Shown here piece after piece: positions 1-14,200 of a DNA stretch of 64,000 nucleotides; the first letter of the stretch is position 1, and every line of letters begins with the position of its first letter. The notes under the pieces are model-generated. The model was not told where the DNA came from. It ran no database searches and saw only the letters and a program-made list of their open reading frames with translations. Source of the stretch: Tethya wilhelma (taxonomy: Eukaryota; Porifera; Demospongiae; Tethyida; Tethyidae); the NCBI GenBank assembly GCA_964030475.1, contig CAXIPT010000002.1, positions 14,037,950 to 14,101,949 of the forward strand, given 5' to 3'. Both the position numbers and the translations under genes were made by a program.

Positions 1-3000
1 GAAAACATGTTGTAAATTATACTCAGAAGATAGAGTATCCTTTTTTGAATCAAGCAGTAAGACAGAAGAAAGGAGGAATTAAGCTAGAAATTAAGCATTA
101 TGGATATCAAAATGAAAACCAGAGTGATGATCATTTGTTTCAAAATTCTGAATCTGATTCGTCTCCTGATGATGATGAATGTGATAATGACCAAACAAGG
201 GCAAGATATGTAAGGAAAAATGATCCACAAAGAATGGATTGCTTTTCATTAAAGCATACCGTGAGCTTGTGTTATTTAGGCTTGCTTTATGCAAAGCAAC
301 AAGTCTTGGTATCAGATCTTTCAAAGTAAGTATCTTGTTATATATTTATCTACCAGTATAAAATTAATATTGGAATGCACTGTGTTAGTCTGTTTATTCA
401 TCTTGCCCTAGCCCCTGCCTGTATTTTTCCAAGCAAAGTGAGGCTATATTTGAACCTTTTTCGTTGACAATGCAGTCCAACGAGGGGTAGTCACTCCAAT
501 ATTTGCTGTACTTCCACCTGCGACCATTCGTCGAGAATCTTCAGCCTTCAAAACAGCCCTTAACTGCTTTACCTAGAAAATACTTGAACATACCTAAAAT
601 TATTGGGGCGAGCGTGAGCGAGCCCCAATCATCTTAGATGTAACATATACGTTACATGGCATTCGAATCTATGCACTTCCGTCTATGTGATGTCTGTACG
701 CATATTCCATAATAGCGCTTCCTGTTCTAATTTTGCAATATTTAGGTAACAATATTTTTGTACCGTATGACGTCACATAGTTGTAGGTGCGCGCGCGTGC
801 AGTGGAGCTTAGCTAGCTAGCTCTCAGGATTCAGCGCTAGCTGACTGTAGCTAGCGCTCGTGTACGCAGCATAGAGCAGCACAGCTTTGTGAACTGAAAT
901 AAAAAGACTGCGAGATCTAGGCAAAAAGGGTTAGAAAGACAAAGACAGAGAAGAAATAGATTATTGACTTGCGTGATACGTGAATACTCACACATGCTCA
1001 TAGATATTATATATAGATGGATGGCAATAAACACTAGGCAGAGAGAAAGCAGAGCAGCAGATAACAACAATGAGGCAAATCTATCAAGAAAAGGCATGCT
1101 CAACAGCAAAGAGAAAAAGAGCAAAAAGAGAGAACACCAATCACCATGCAGCCAATCCCACAGCCACTGAAGATAAAGCACCATATGATCAGGAACAAAT
1201 GATCAACCTGAATATTCACTCATGCAATCCACATTTAATATGCAAGCACTGATACTGAAACACACGCTCACGCTCGCCCCCAAAATGTCGTAGGCATTTG
1301 CTAGTATCTGACTTCTAGTGTATTAGAGTATTTGTGAGAGGCATACCATACCAAAGTACACTTTCATTCCAACTACATGTCGGTGGCCAAAAGACTAGTT
1401 CTTCTGGTAGTATCATTTAATAGTGTTCTCCTACCATGCAGAACAAGCATATGAACAAGACATTCCGAGGTTTTGTACCATAGTCTTGTGTTTAAGGCAG
1501 ATTCTCACCTTTGTGCAATTCTAAAGCTAATGTTCCATATTCGCGCCTTTACATAAGTGATTTTTTCCTTACCCATTTGCATTTGCAAGCAAAAACTAAA
1601 TGCTTTGTGAATCAAGCCCTTGATGTCAGATCTATACAGTTTGTTTTCTTGTGGTCAATGATTGGGATGAGCATGAGCGAGCCCCACATAAACGTGTCGA
1701 ACGAGTGGTTTGTAACCATTTTCTCTATATGTATGAACTCTATTCTAATTGTTTCAAATTAACCACATGCCATGCCATGTGTCGACATGTCTATGAAAAA
1801 TTACAAAGCCCTGAAAAATTGTCAACATTGGCCTCGCCTGCGCACCGAGCAGAAAGCTACTGAAGGACTGAGAAGTGTTGATGTAAGATAGGCATGGCAA
1901 AAAGCTTGAGCACATTTTGCTACAGGTGGCAACAACCTACACGAAGCTAAGCTCATTATATCTCTTGTCTGTTTCTGCATTTTTCTACTGTCTCTATATC
2001 TATCTTGGACATAACATTCAGCTTGGTCATAGACATTTCAAGCATTACTCTGAATTGGACAAATTGTGTGCCGCCTTTATCAGAGATGTCAGATGCAACC
2101 AGACAGCCAATTGCTACCTAAATCATGAAATTTATTGCATGTCTACTATTTAACTCTTAATTATCTACTTAATTTATTACCAGACTGAGTATAGGTCTCT
2201 ACATTAAATAAAATACATGTAGGTATATTATGTTGTGTGTTTTCTCTGCTCCTTTTGATGGAGTGTTCATTATTAATATATTCTGGGTTCTTTTATCATT
2301 CCCAGCTGTTCGAAGAACAGGTTTTAGGTCAGTGTTTACAGTCTTCACAGGGGCTAGAATTCAGACTGAGACAGCACATTATCTCTAGCTCTGCACACAT
2401 AGACACTACTCATTTCAATAGCCACGTGTTTGGGCAGTGTAGTGAGGAAATTTATATCCAAGAAGGCAAGTTTTGCAGCTTCTTCAAGCGTTTTCTTGAC
2501 CAATTAGCAAGCAAATTAAGCTGTAAAACCTTCTCAGATATAAATTTCCTCACTACACTTGCTTCATTGATCCCAGCTATTCGAAGAGCAGTATCATCCA
2601 CTTCATTGCTGCTCAAGGCCATTTTCAGTCTTCTCTAAGTTTCAACACTACACGTTTTAATATATAGCCACGTGTTTTGGTGTGGGATATGTATAGCAAA
2701 CCATTTGTTTCAAAATTGTGCTAAACTTCTTCAGTGTAGAAATAAAGTTTACCTGCACTATATGAATGTTAACGTGCGCTAAAATATAAAATAGCCCCCA
2801 ATAATTCTACACTCTGCGCCCGCTATTGTTTCACGTCCGTAAACTCCTCAAACTGCATGCACTATTTATGATACGTTTATGCCCACGCTATAGTGTGACA
2901 TCAAGCATATCCTACGTATATATGTGTATTTGTTTGAGTTATGAGAATGCACATATCCCACACCAAAACATCGCTATTGAAACATGTAGTGTTGAACTTA

Positions 3001-6000
3001 GAAAAGGAAGAGAAAGACTGATAATGGCCTTGAGACATGAGTGAATAGATCAGGGTAGATACCATGCCATCTAGGGGGGTCTGGGAGCATGCTTCCCCAG
3101 ACAATTTCAATTTTAGACCACCGGAGATCATTTCTGGTGCATTTTCAGACCATTTTTTCAGAGATGAAAGCGCTAGCTTCAGCGATGTCAATGGTACGTT
3201 GTTTCAAGTTCAACAGGTTTCAAAACTTTTATGCACGCTGGCAAACATTCTGCAAACTGGCCAATTTACAAGTAACAAATTAATTTTTCATGACTTCCAC
3301 AATCAATGTTCAGTCATGTGACATGATTGTCACATGACTTCATGTAAGTAACCTGATTGGAATCGCACGATTTCTGGCAGAAAACACTGGAAGTGCACCA
3401 GTTTCTCTAGACCCCCATTTTTCGCTTGCGAAATAGGCAGAGTCTAGGGCTACATGACTATCTAAGTTGAGGGAGCTTTGCTTGAATCAATTTAACACTG
3501 ACCTTGTGCAGTAAAGGTAACTCTTCCACTCATGGAGGCAAGAAAGAAAGAAGAAGAAGCATAGCATGTACCGAGAGTTAATAAAGCCACATATCACAAA
3601 TCCAGTACTGTACTTCTAGATATATAATGCACACTATACTCTATGTGAGCTGATCTGTAAAGCTCACATGCACTTTGCTTATTGTGCTGCGCATTCTTCT
3701 AATTTAACACATGGATGATCACCGGATGGATTTCTCATGCTCTACGTGAATGTCACATAATACATCAGTGAGGGTGAGCATTAATTAGAAAGTATGCTAA
3801 ACGGCTTGCATTGCTTTGTATGGCGATTTTTTTTTCTCCAAGTTTTAAGAAGAGCAGCAAAGCACTTTTATATTTGTTATTCAGGTTGGAAGCTGAGCAG
3901 ATTCATCCAAGTCTTGTCCAATTTGCATTTTCTGTTCGTAAGTTATTCGCACATCAGTGAGTGCCAACTCAGCTCAGATAGAGTACCGTATAGCGGGAAA
4001 TTTTCGTTGGTGCAAAATTTCGTATAAATCATTAAAAACACACCAGAAAATTAATTCGTAGTTTTAAATTTTGTATACGCGGTGCACGCTCGTATTGCCC
4101 ATAATGCGGAAATTAAATTTTCACAGTTTTAATTTTCATATATTTGAATGGCATACGAAAAATACGAAAATTTCATGCTATATGGTATACGTGGGCCTGA
4201 TCGATCGGTGTGGTTTCGAAGCCAAGCACTCAGGGAAGCACAAAAGCCTCAGATCTCAGAAACTACAGCGTGTTCCAAGATGTTACATATTGTAAATACC
4301 TTCCATTCCCCCTCCCCTTAGAGTTGCAGTTTATTTGGATTATCTCATACCAAGCAAACAGAGTGACAGAGAAATGTGCACACACATACACAAAACAACC
4401 ACTATAACCCTCTGCACGTGCTACGCACATGCCATGGCTTAATAATGGCTATTACAATGAGCCGTATGTACAGTGGAAACAGAAATTGTAGCCTCCCTCT
4501 GTGCATAGTTGTGTTTCACATGTATTAGGGCATCCATGCCATTCCATTATACTACTGTACATATAGTTAATCACCTGTATGATTAGAAGTAGGTATCTTG
4601 AGTGCAATCATTCATTAATGCTCTCTTTCATTCATGGCAGCTGGACTTATGAGAACAGATTGCCATACAACAATGTTGCTTCGTTTCTACCAGAAGCGTC
4701 AGCATCTCGGGCTGGTAGTGGATTTAGTTCAGCTAATGTTTCGGTATGTTATGTATTGTGGATGTAATAATTATAGTAACAATTTCGATATCTGTAGTAT
4801 TCACCTAAGTAGATACTCTTGCATGACCTCAGCACAAGTAGGACAGTAGTCTTTTTGTCTAGCTCATCATTCTCTATCAATACATATGGTTTTGATGGGC
4901 CAATCCCAGCATGTCACAGTTCATTGTATGTTAATTTTTAACTGGTAGTACACTGAATCCTGGGAAATTGCCTCACACATTTTTATGGCAGCTGCGCCAC
5001 ATTCAATAGTGTTGCAGTTAAAGCCATCTTGTGTGCAGCTAATACTAGTAATAAGAAGTGGAGCAAGCAGGGTAGTAATTCTTCTGGTGTTAGCTAGAGG
5101 ATTCATGTAGTGAGCACTCCAGTGGCTGTATTCTGTGCATGTTTTAGCACTTACATGCACATGTGTACTGTTCAGTGACACTGATTGATAATGGTCTTCA
5201 AGTCTATAACTGGAACAGTTATTGCCAAATAAGCATAAGGTGCTCTGCAATTATGTTGGGTAACTGAAAAATATTGGAAAAGAGCCTAGACTCACTTGCT
5301 TGAGCTGTAGTAGCATGTTTACTATGGTCTATTTTGACAACTATTCCCTGTTTCAATTCCCATGCTATACTCATGCACAATTACCTATTGAAGGCATACA
5401 GCAGAGATTTTGGTCGTTGACATATATGCTACTGAATTAAGTACAAGGAAGGGTTTGTAATTATAAAATTAATACAGATCAATCTTGTACTGTTATGAGG
5501 TTAAAAGTATACTTAATGGAGTCACAAGCGGCTGGAGTGCAATTAATTCCATAATTGCACTCTGAATCATGTGGTTACCTATGCTAATAGTGATCGACTT
5601 AGTTTCAAGAGACACTTATGCTCAGAGTCTTGCCTCACATGCTAGCTCTGAGGGGACTCTGATAATGATTATCAGAGTGCCTCACACAGAAGACCTGAAG
5701 AAATATTCAAATCATGAATAGTTATGCATCTAGTCACTCAAGCTCACTGCATGACTCACTAGATGGAGGCTAATGGTTGCCTACAATTTTCACTTGCAAG
5801 GTCTGTTAATGGACTTAGGTTGAAGCAATCTCTTCATAGTAGTTAGCTATGTTGCACGTCTTCTGCAAAATAAGGTTCTTAGAAAGGAGCTGTGAACTGA
5901 ATGTGACCAGATGTGTAAAATTTACAATCCTGCAATAGTCCTCTAGAACTATAGTGTCTAGACATCACTTCAGGTCAAGTCCTTGTGAAGCTCAGTTGTA

Positions 6001-8203
6001 ATGGCATAGGCTCCCACTGTCCTGGAATCTCTGGGACAGTCCCGAATTTGTGAACTTTGTCCCAGTTATGGAAAACACTCCAAAATGTCTGGGATGTGGC
6101 GATGCAGCAGAAAAAACTGACAAAAATTGATCAAATGCACTGGTCACAGAAACAGCTGACCTTTGACATCTGTTGACTTGTACAAGCTGCAAACCACTTG
6201 TGGCTGCTTGTAAAAGCTGTTTTAGCATTCTATATAGGAGTCAGTGGCTTCAGTCCAGACACTTACACATAGCTACCTAGCGGTAATTTTTATTTGTGCT
6301 AATTTTTTGGGCGTATTTAGAGTGTGGTTATGAAAATTGTGGGTGTGGCTTCTGCTTCATCGTTTGGTCCCAGAAACCTATTGGAAAAAGTTGGAGCCTA
6401 TGTAATGATTGGTCGTGCTAATTATGTTATGCTAGCATAGATTTATGGTGATAGTTAGACATAATTACACCATCATGTGTACTACAGCTCAGCAACAAGT
6501 GCAAAAGTAGTTACTCAGCTTTCAAGCTATCCTAATCTTGACAAGTATAGTAACTAATTGTGATATGCTACTATATATGTCATTGCAAAATTAAATCCCA
6601 AGTAAGCATTACATTGTGAAATGTATTATTTTTTCAAGTTGTGGTGAGTGAGTCTGTATTAAACAATAATACATGTAGCTTACATACACTGAAAATGTTA
6701 CCAGAGTGTGTTTATCTAACCTTCAGCTCTGTATCGTTTCTGTTTCTATTAGCCCGCCGGACTGAGTCAGGTTAGATTTAAGTATAGCATGCTGGTTATG
6801 TATTTGCATCATGCAGGTCATGCAATTACATGCTGGCCTTGAGATCTGGTTTGGAAGTTGACTAGTGTCTATCAATAGTAGTGGTCTGATTGAGTGATAA
6901 GTTCATTTCTGCGTGCAGGCCTATGTTCATATCCCTAGCTCAATGACATAGTGGACACAGGAATGAACTTTTACTCAATCTGACCACCACTCCTATCTTA
7001 TTTGCTTACTTTTTACGATTTTGCCATTCCTATATGTTCTCATTACATTTCTAATGTTTTTTTTTCACTTGACAATGTTTGTTCTATTTTTTTCAGAATA
7101 ATTAATATCTACATGTACCCTAGCAAATTGTCTAAAGCAACTAATAGCTATGGTGGAGTTTTGTATCCAGTACTAGTAGTCATGCAGTGGCAATAGCAGA
7201 ATCTAGATCTGTACCTGTCACGAAATACATAAAAGCACACTAAGTATGGAAATGGTTGTTAATTTGATTTTCCCAGTAGCTAATGAATTATTCATGAGCA
7301 TAGAAATTAATGGCTGCCATACAAAGAAGGCGCTTTTTCTCCTGTATCTAGTGACTTAGCTAGAGAGATGAATAACTGATGCTAAAGCAATTGAAGACAA
7401 AGAAACCAAGTTTATTCGTTTAAGAATTAGCGGCTTCTGAAAGTGAGCGCTCTCAGAGAAAAATCGGCCCAAGATAGAAGAAGAAGAAGAAGAATAAGGA
7501 GAAAATTTGAGGTTTGCCATTTTTTAGTGCAATAGTTTTAGGCCATGTTTTTGGGCTCATTAGAATGAGAAAGAGCTAAATAGTAGCTTAAAAAACCTTT
7601 TAGAACCAAGCTCCCAGTTTTTGTGGAGTTATTTGCGTGAAAATTTGTATTACACTAAAGGGCCATCCGTGCCATTCCTATGTAGCCAATACTACTGTAC
7701 TGGGAATATAGTTTTACTACTATATTCACTGCTGCAGTGCCAGTGAGCTGTTGGTAAGAGCGTTCAATTATAATTCGAAAGACCTGGTTTGGGTTGGGTG
7801 TGTGAATATCAGCTAGATTGCAAGATTTTTTCCAATGAACTTCACGTGAATGGCAGAGAAGTTGTAGCTTAGATGGCATAACTACAAGATCTTTTTTTTG
7901 TGTGTACAAGCCCTCAAAGGGCCAAACATAGCAAAAGGCAGTAGTAGCACTGCGCTAGTGAAGAACTTAAACAAAAGCAAAACCTGCCAAGTCTTAAAGC
8001 AAGCAAGAAGGCTGAAATGGGGGGAAAAAAGTGATATCTGAAGACATCACTCATATCTAAGGTTAAACTGTAAAATTTACTCTTAGTTTCCAATACAGTA
8101 TATGAAGCACTAGCATATAGCTCACATAGTTATTCATAAACTGATAATGTCATTTTTAACCCTTGGTGCGCATGCGCAGCAGGGGTTATGGTAGTCGTTT
8201 TGT

Positions 8204-8252
<49 letters not shown>

Positions 8253-11200
8253 CCAACTATATCTCAAGAACGGCAGCTCCAGTCTTCAAAAGCGGCATAC
8301 CAAGGTAAAATAATTGAGATTATCTAAAAAAATTACACAAAGAATTCAACAAAAGCCTGTAGTTCCTGAGATCTGAGGCTTTTCAGCCTCTTTGAACGCT
8401 AAAATTCGAGGCCACACCCATAATTTTGGGGGACGAGCCTGAGCGAGCTTCATAGCATAGACAGTAGAAGCTTAGCTACTGATATGAAATGGCCTGAGGT
8501 CCTTTTACAAAGCAACAAAAGCCTATAGTTTCTGAAATCTGAGGCTTTTCAGCCTATCTGAGCTAAGCTTCGAGGCCACACCCATTCATCCTGTTAAAAT
8601 TTTGGGGCAAGCATGAGGGGCGAGCCTGAGCGAGTCCCATAGCATAGCTGCAGACCTGCTTATTAATACACACTCATACAACTACATTATACAGAAATAA
8701 CAATATAATATTAGACTACACAATAAACTGCTATAATATATCAAAATACCATCAAAATACTTATAAGATTCAGTATGTACCCCGCACCAAGGGTTATGCA
8801 CCTTGGTGCCTTCATTAAAAGTGTAGGTAGGTTAAGCAAGTGAGTAAATAACTTAACAAAATTGTATGACGACATGCACGTGTGCAAGTGAGTACGTAAC
8901 CTTGTTCCCAAGCCCAAGAGAGGGCCTGGTACTCACTGTTTGCGCATGCACTTAATCACCCTGTAATGCCCAGGGATATAGGCAGTTAGTAGACTCAAGT
9001 TTTCCTTGCTCCTTCGTGATTAAGAGAACATAATAATAATAGTGCCCATTTTTTGCACCACCAGTCTAGTGCGAGAGACAGCACCGGTTGGAGGGTACCA
9101 ATGGCATGATTTACAACTAACAGTTATGTGATCACCATTACATGATTGGCTTAAGTCAAAGTTCAGTTGGCCCCCATACTTTTCTTCTCCTGCTGCACTT
9201 AAAGTGAGTAGAAATAGTGATTCACTGCCTTTTTTTGGCATTGGCAAGCCAAGCTGTCCACCATCACTTGCAATTCTCAGTCTCTTTGTCATTTTTAGAG
9301 TCTCAGGCCTGCATGCCAGCTCTGTCTACCCAGGACAATAGCCTCATTTAAGCACAAGGCTAGCCAAGACAGTGAGTATTGCACAATTGCATGTGTGAAG
9401 TCATAACACGTCATTATGGTGCCTGCCTACTCACATGCTTGTCACGTTACTTTTCCAACAGTATTTTAACGGCACAATGTAGAGTTAGATACTTTCCCTG
9501 CTGCTTTATTGTATAATATTGGTTTAAATGCTTCTACCTAAGGAAAAAAAATCACGCACAGTTCTACCCTAGTCTGGCTGGCCTACAATGGTGGCTGTAT
9601 GTTGTGGTTTTTGTGTTTAAGTCTCACCACAGTAGTATTATATTCCACATTTTGACTATACAAAAACCAGGGTATTAAATTTTGTATTCTCTGTTACCAA
9701 GAGCTTAAAACATATTGCTTTGCAACACTCATAAGCTCCTGCTGTTACCTACCCGGTAGTAATCACCAATTTAATACACCATTACACCAATCACCAATCT
9801 AATACACCAGTTTTGACTTGCTTGTGAGTGCTAACCACATGATAGTTCGCTTGTAAAATTACCAACCCGACCCACCTACATGTAAGGCTTCTTGGTGTCA
9901 TAAAGGCAGTGCTTGACCTAGATAACAGGACAGTTTTGTTTAAGACAGTGCTATATGCAACCAGCTCCCATCTTGAAATGTGAATAGTAGGAAGACCAGA
10001 TATCTAGGTCTAGATTTGATAACTTTGGCATAAGTTTTCTAGGTTTCTTTGCGGTGCTGTACAAAGTATGGCTCAGTAGTCTAACTTTTCAGGAGTCATG
10101 TTTTGGTAGCAGTCCCAAAGTTAGATTATCGATGTATTTTGGCAGCGTACTCTAAATGCATCAAAAGATGACCCCAGACATGCATCTAATGTTTTTTTTA
10201 AAGACAATCAGATTTGCATTGGGCTAATAGCTTCTATGTAGCAACTTTCAAGCTTAAAAGTGGGTTCACAATATCGGGTACTGCAGTCTGTAATAGTACT
10301 TTACATTTGGTGATGCAATGTAACGCATTTAGAAAAAATGTCCAATAGTACGTTAAATTGCTGTGTATCTGCGAGAGAATAAGTTTTATATGATGCAATG
10401 GAAAGTATTGTGAACTCGCCTTATGCCATGAAATCTTTTGATTGCAATTGCATTCATAGTGTTTGCCATAAATTAGTTTTGGCAAATGCCAATTTTGCTG
10501 AAGTAAAATTTTTGCAAAGTTGTGGTCTCTATTGTATTCAAATCATTTAATATCGATAACTACTTGTGAATTTTTTAATAATGTAGGTTCCTTTACCAGC
10601 ACAACGAATATACAACATGGCTGCTTCTATATATATGAGTCTTCCGTTGCCATTGGTACCTCCTGTAGATGCTTCATATATTTGTCATGTACTGGTTGAC
10701 AGACTATTCCTTTCTCCCAGCTTCCACTTCATTATTGACAAGGCCCTCAGTTGCTTTGGATGGCCTGAGTTTGAAAAGTCTTTCAATTGTCATATTAGTG
10801 TATTTACTCAACAAAAGCAACATTTTGATGGAGAATGCATGGCATTGGTGGTGACTTTGGTTCGATTATTCTACAAGTTGGACGATAAGCACGAATTGTA
10901 TGTATGTACCATTAATTTTTAATGTCAAGTTTAGTTCATCTGATTTTTGGATTATAATATTTTCCAGTACAGTGTAGCTACTTGTACTCCTGAAAGATTT
11001 CAATTACACCTGTAGTGTTGATGATGCTTTGCTTCACCCTATGATTTATATTTCAGACTACATATTTAATTCCTGCTCAAGCGTGGCTTAACCTAAATAC
11101 TCAAACTACTCAATCTACTATCATAGTACAAAATTTGGCATAGAAGTTAACTACCACCAACAGCTTTTTTGGGGGAGGCTGCATGTGAATATTTTGTGCT

Positions 11201-14200
11201 ATACAGTATCAATTATCTGAAAAAATCAGATCACTAGCCTACATATATATGTATATATACACTCTGACTAGCAAATGGATAACTGTCATCCAAAGTTTGT
11301 TTTGTAATGATCACATGCATTTCTCTCTCTTTTTTTTTTAGTAAAATGTGTGAACTTGCAACAGCTCAAGTTCCTCATGGTTATTTTCAGACTGAAAATA
11401 AATCTGAATGCTTACAAGCCCAAACTATAGTCCAATCAGAACAAGCTATTCCGTCCAGGTTCCTCTACCTATGGGAAGACTGGGTGGTGCTGCTTAATAG
11501 AAAGTTGGCTACCAGTCACAAAGAAAGGTATTTTAAGTTACCTGTCAAAATCACCTATGTTTATATATCTGATGTATACAAGCTACTCATGGTGTGTAGC
11601 TGTTGGTAACCCTCACCACTTAATAAGCATGTGCTGAGGGTTGCAGTTTTTGTTGTTTTTTTGGTCTGTTGCATAGGAACTGTGTTACTATATTTACGCA
11701 TAAACCAAGTACTACGGTTGCAGTAACAGCTGACACGGTTATATTATTATGCATGTAGTAACAAATTAATGCACAATACATGGAGCAAGTATGCAAATGT
11801 GCACATATTCCTTGTCCACAAGTAAACAATAAACGTCACAAAACTGTCACAATTATATTTTTAGTCGACTAAATAGTGACACAGTTATACACACCTCACA
11901 AATTTTACCACTTGCAATGATACAGTGCATGGGCTCATTCAGGCTTGCACCAATTACTCAAATCATGGTAATTGCCATTACCATGACGGATATTAATTTG
12001 GCTAGAATTATACGTACTAGTTAAATAGAAACATTGTGGATGAGCCTGAGTGAATGATCTTCATTTTGATGTAATTAGTAGACAATATTGATTACCTACC
12101 CTTTAAGTTGTTATTGAAATTTTAGCCTACAACTGTTATCCCACAAGTGGACTAGTCGGCCAATCTGGCTGTGTAGCTTACTAAGCTCCTGGGAACGAGG
12201 CTGAGTCAATGAAGAAAGGAGCAGCTAAGTTGAGCTGACTGTGAGTAGTAGCGCTATCAGACAAAAGCAGCAAGTCTTAACTTTAATTACACAAAGGCTA
12301 ATAAATTTACCATCCTGTCTCAGACTTACACTATTTACACAAGTGCATAAAAATTCAGGCTTCAAGCATCATCCTAGCTATTTCCGGCTTGGTCAACATT
12401 GTCGATGTATGCATTACACTACCTCAATATTTCAATGTTCCTATAGAAAACTTTACTTCGGCAGGCGCTGGAAGAGTTCTTATTTCATTGTCCGTGTATC
12501 AGTGTTGGGTTGAAAGTTAAAATTAACCTTCGAACTTCCTCAGTGTACTATCCAAACCCTTCTAGCCTTCTAATATAACCTCTGGGTCATTCCATATGAA
12601 ATGCAACGCAAGAAATTACCAACCCACCTCTGATTTCCCCCAAACTTGGTATGCATGCATGTAGTGTATGTTAAGATACCAAGCCACAGCAATTTTTAGA
12701 TCTCAATGTTGTATAGCTTCAAACTTATAATGGGCTAAAGTTATGCATTTTCTTCTATTTTTTTTTGTTGACTCTATGGTATAAATTGTGCAATAGCTTC
12801 CACTAGGATTAAGATCTTGGAAAAACAATTGGATTTCCCTGTAGCCCTTGGAATGAGCTTTAAGATGATATATTACAAGTCAGTGTTAGTTCAAATAGGG
12901 CCAAAGGTTATTCCAACACAAATTTACAATAATAATGATTAATAACTATCAATAATTCAGCTATTTACAATTCCCGGCGACGACCCTTACCAACCTTAAT
13001 ACATTGTAGTATGTATTCTTGTACAGTTTATTTTTCACTCTCTTTTTATAGGAACAAGCAATTATTCCATAATCATATTATAAGCAAAGTTTTGTGTGTC
13101 CGTCCGTGTGTCACGGGAGTTCACCGGAAGTGCTCCGACCTTGAGCTAAAATGCTACTTTTTCTCTAGACTGTGGAGAATGCAAGCTATGAAAAGTATGC
13201 CTAGACAGCTAGCAGCTTAGACAGTACTAGCCAGGATAGAATCACAGGCGCTACAAGTATGGCTGACTATTTTTGAGATCGCTAACAAGGCTTACCAGTG
13301 GCATCGGTATCGGCCAAAGAAGCGTGATAGAGCAGCCAATCTTTTACAAAAGTAGCGTAGCAAGGGGAGACCTCCGCTTCTAGGAGTCTGCTTCTCTGTC
13401 GCTGTACACGAAGCACAGCTAGCCAGATAACGAGTTTCTTTGCCAGCTGATTGCAAAAATGGCGGAAGTCGGAAAAGGGTCGTCTGTGACGTCACGTAGT
13501 GAGCTAAAATTGCATTGCTGAGCTGTCCAAATTGCAAAGAGGAGCAATGCACACCTTTCACTGCCCAGTACAGATGCCTGTGCTTGCATGCATCTAGCAG
13601 TAAACATCAGTATACTTCATACACAAGCAAGGAGGGTGGCGAGCGAAGCGAGCCACTCTCCTTGTAATTATTATAGATACTTTGATACATCTATTACTAG
13701 TACCCAAAGCATTATGTCATAAACCAATGCACAAAATAGTCTCTGGATAGTTTTTTGTCCAGAGAGTAGGTTGCAGGTTTAGGCTTGCAAGACCACATTT
13801 TTGAGGTATACGTGAGGAAACTTAAATAGTAAGTGATTGAAACAATGTACTATCAATATAAACTACGCTTGTAGCTATAGATAAAAACCTGGATAGAAAA
13901 ATTCCTATGTGAATAATTAATGAGCTTGCATCATGGGTGCCATTTTTTTTACTCATGGTGTAAATATAATTGTACTACTTGCATTGGGGTGCGTTCCATT
14001 GGCGGAACGACTGCTCCCCCCTCTCAGATAAGATGAAAGGGAAAAGTGGAGCCTGCTCATGCACCAATCTCACGTGAGACACTTCATTGGCGAATACAAC
14101 ATATGGTAGAGTGTGCATTCTTTACCAGAGTTTTTCCAATGGCTTTCAAAGAATTTTACCAGTCTGTGAGATCAAGACAGGAGGGTCAGGTAAGTGAAAA

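Larger units (their letters stand above)
326..4640 (+). other. TAF1B intron 1
   Basis: Runs from donor GTAAGT at 326 to an acceptor after CATGGCAG at 4640. It holds three recognisable elements: a MITE at 605-1280, a MITE at 3986-4184 and a broken Helentron-like repeat at 4190-4441. The rest is AT-rich sequence in which I see no gene. Confidence 0.65.
4744..10586 (+). other. TAF1B intron 2
   Basis: From donor GTATGT at 4744 to acceptor ATGTAG ending 10586. It holds a small inverted-repeat element (6873-6998), a dispersed repeat (about 7270-7710), a Helentron-like element (8158-8815) and a short antisense ORF (9020-9292). From 9084 rightward it is duplicated in inverted orientation near 29 kb. 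Elsewhere I see no genes. Confidence 0.6.

Noticed and set aside
14052..14189. Open stretch with HMVECAFFTRVFPMAFKEF followed by a GTAAGT donor, considered as a TAF1B exon
   Set aside because: No acceptor in the right phase lies upstream, whereas exon 4 (ends 11527) joins exon 5 (starts 14729) in frame without it. It may be part of another repeat.
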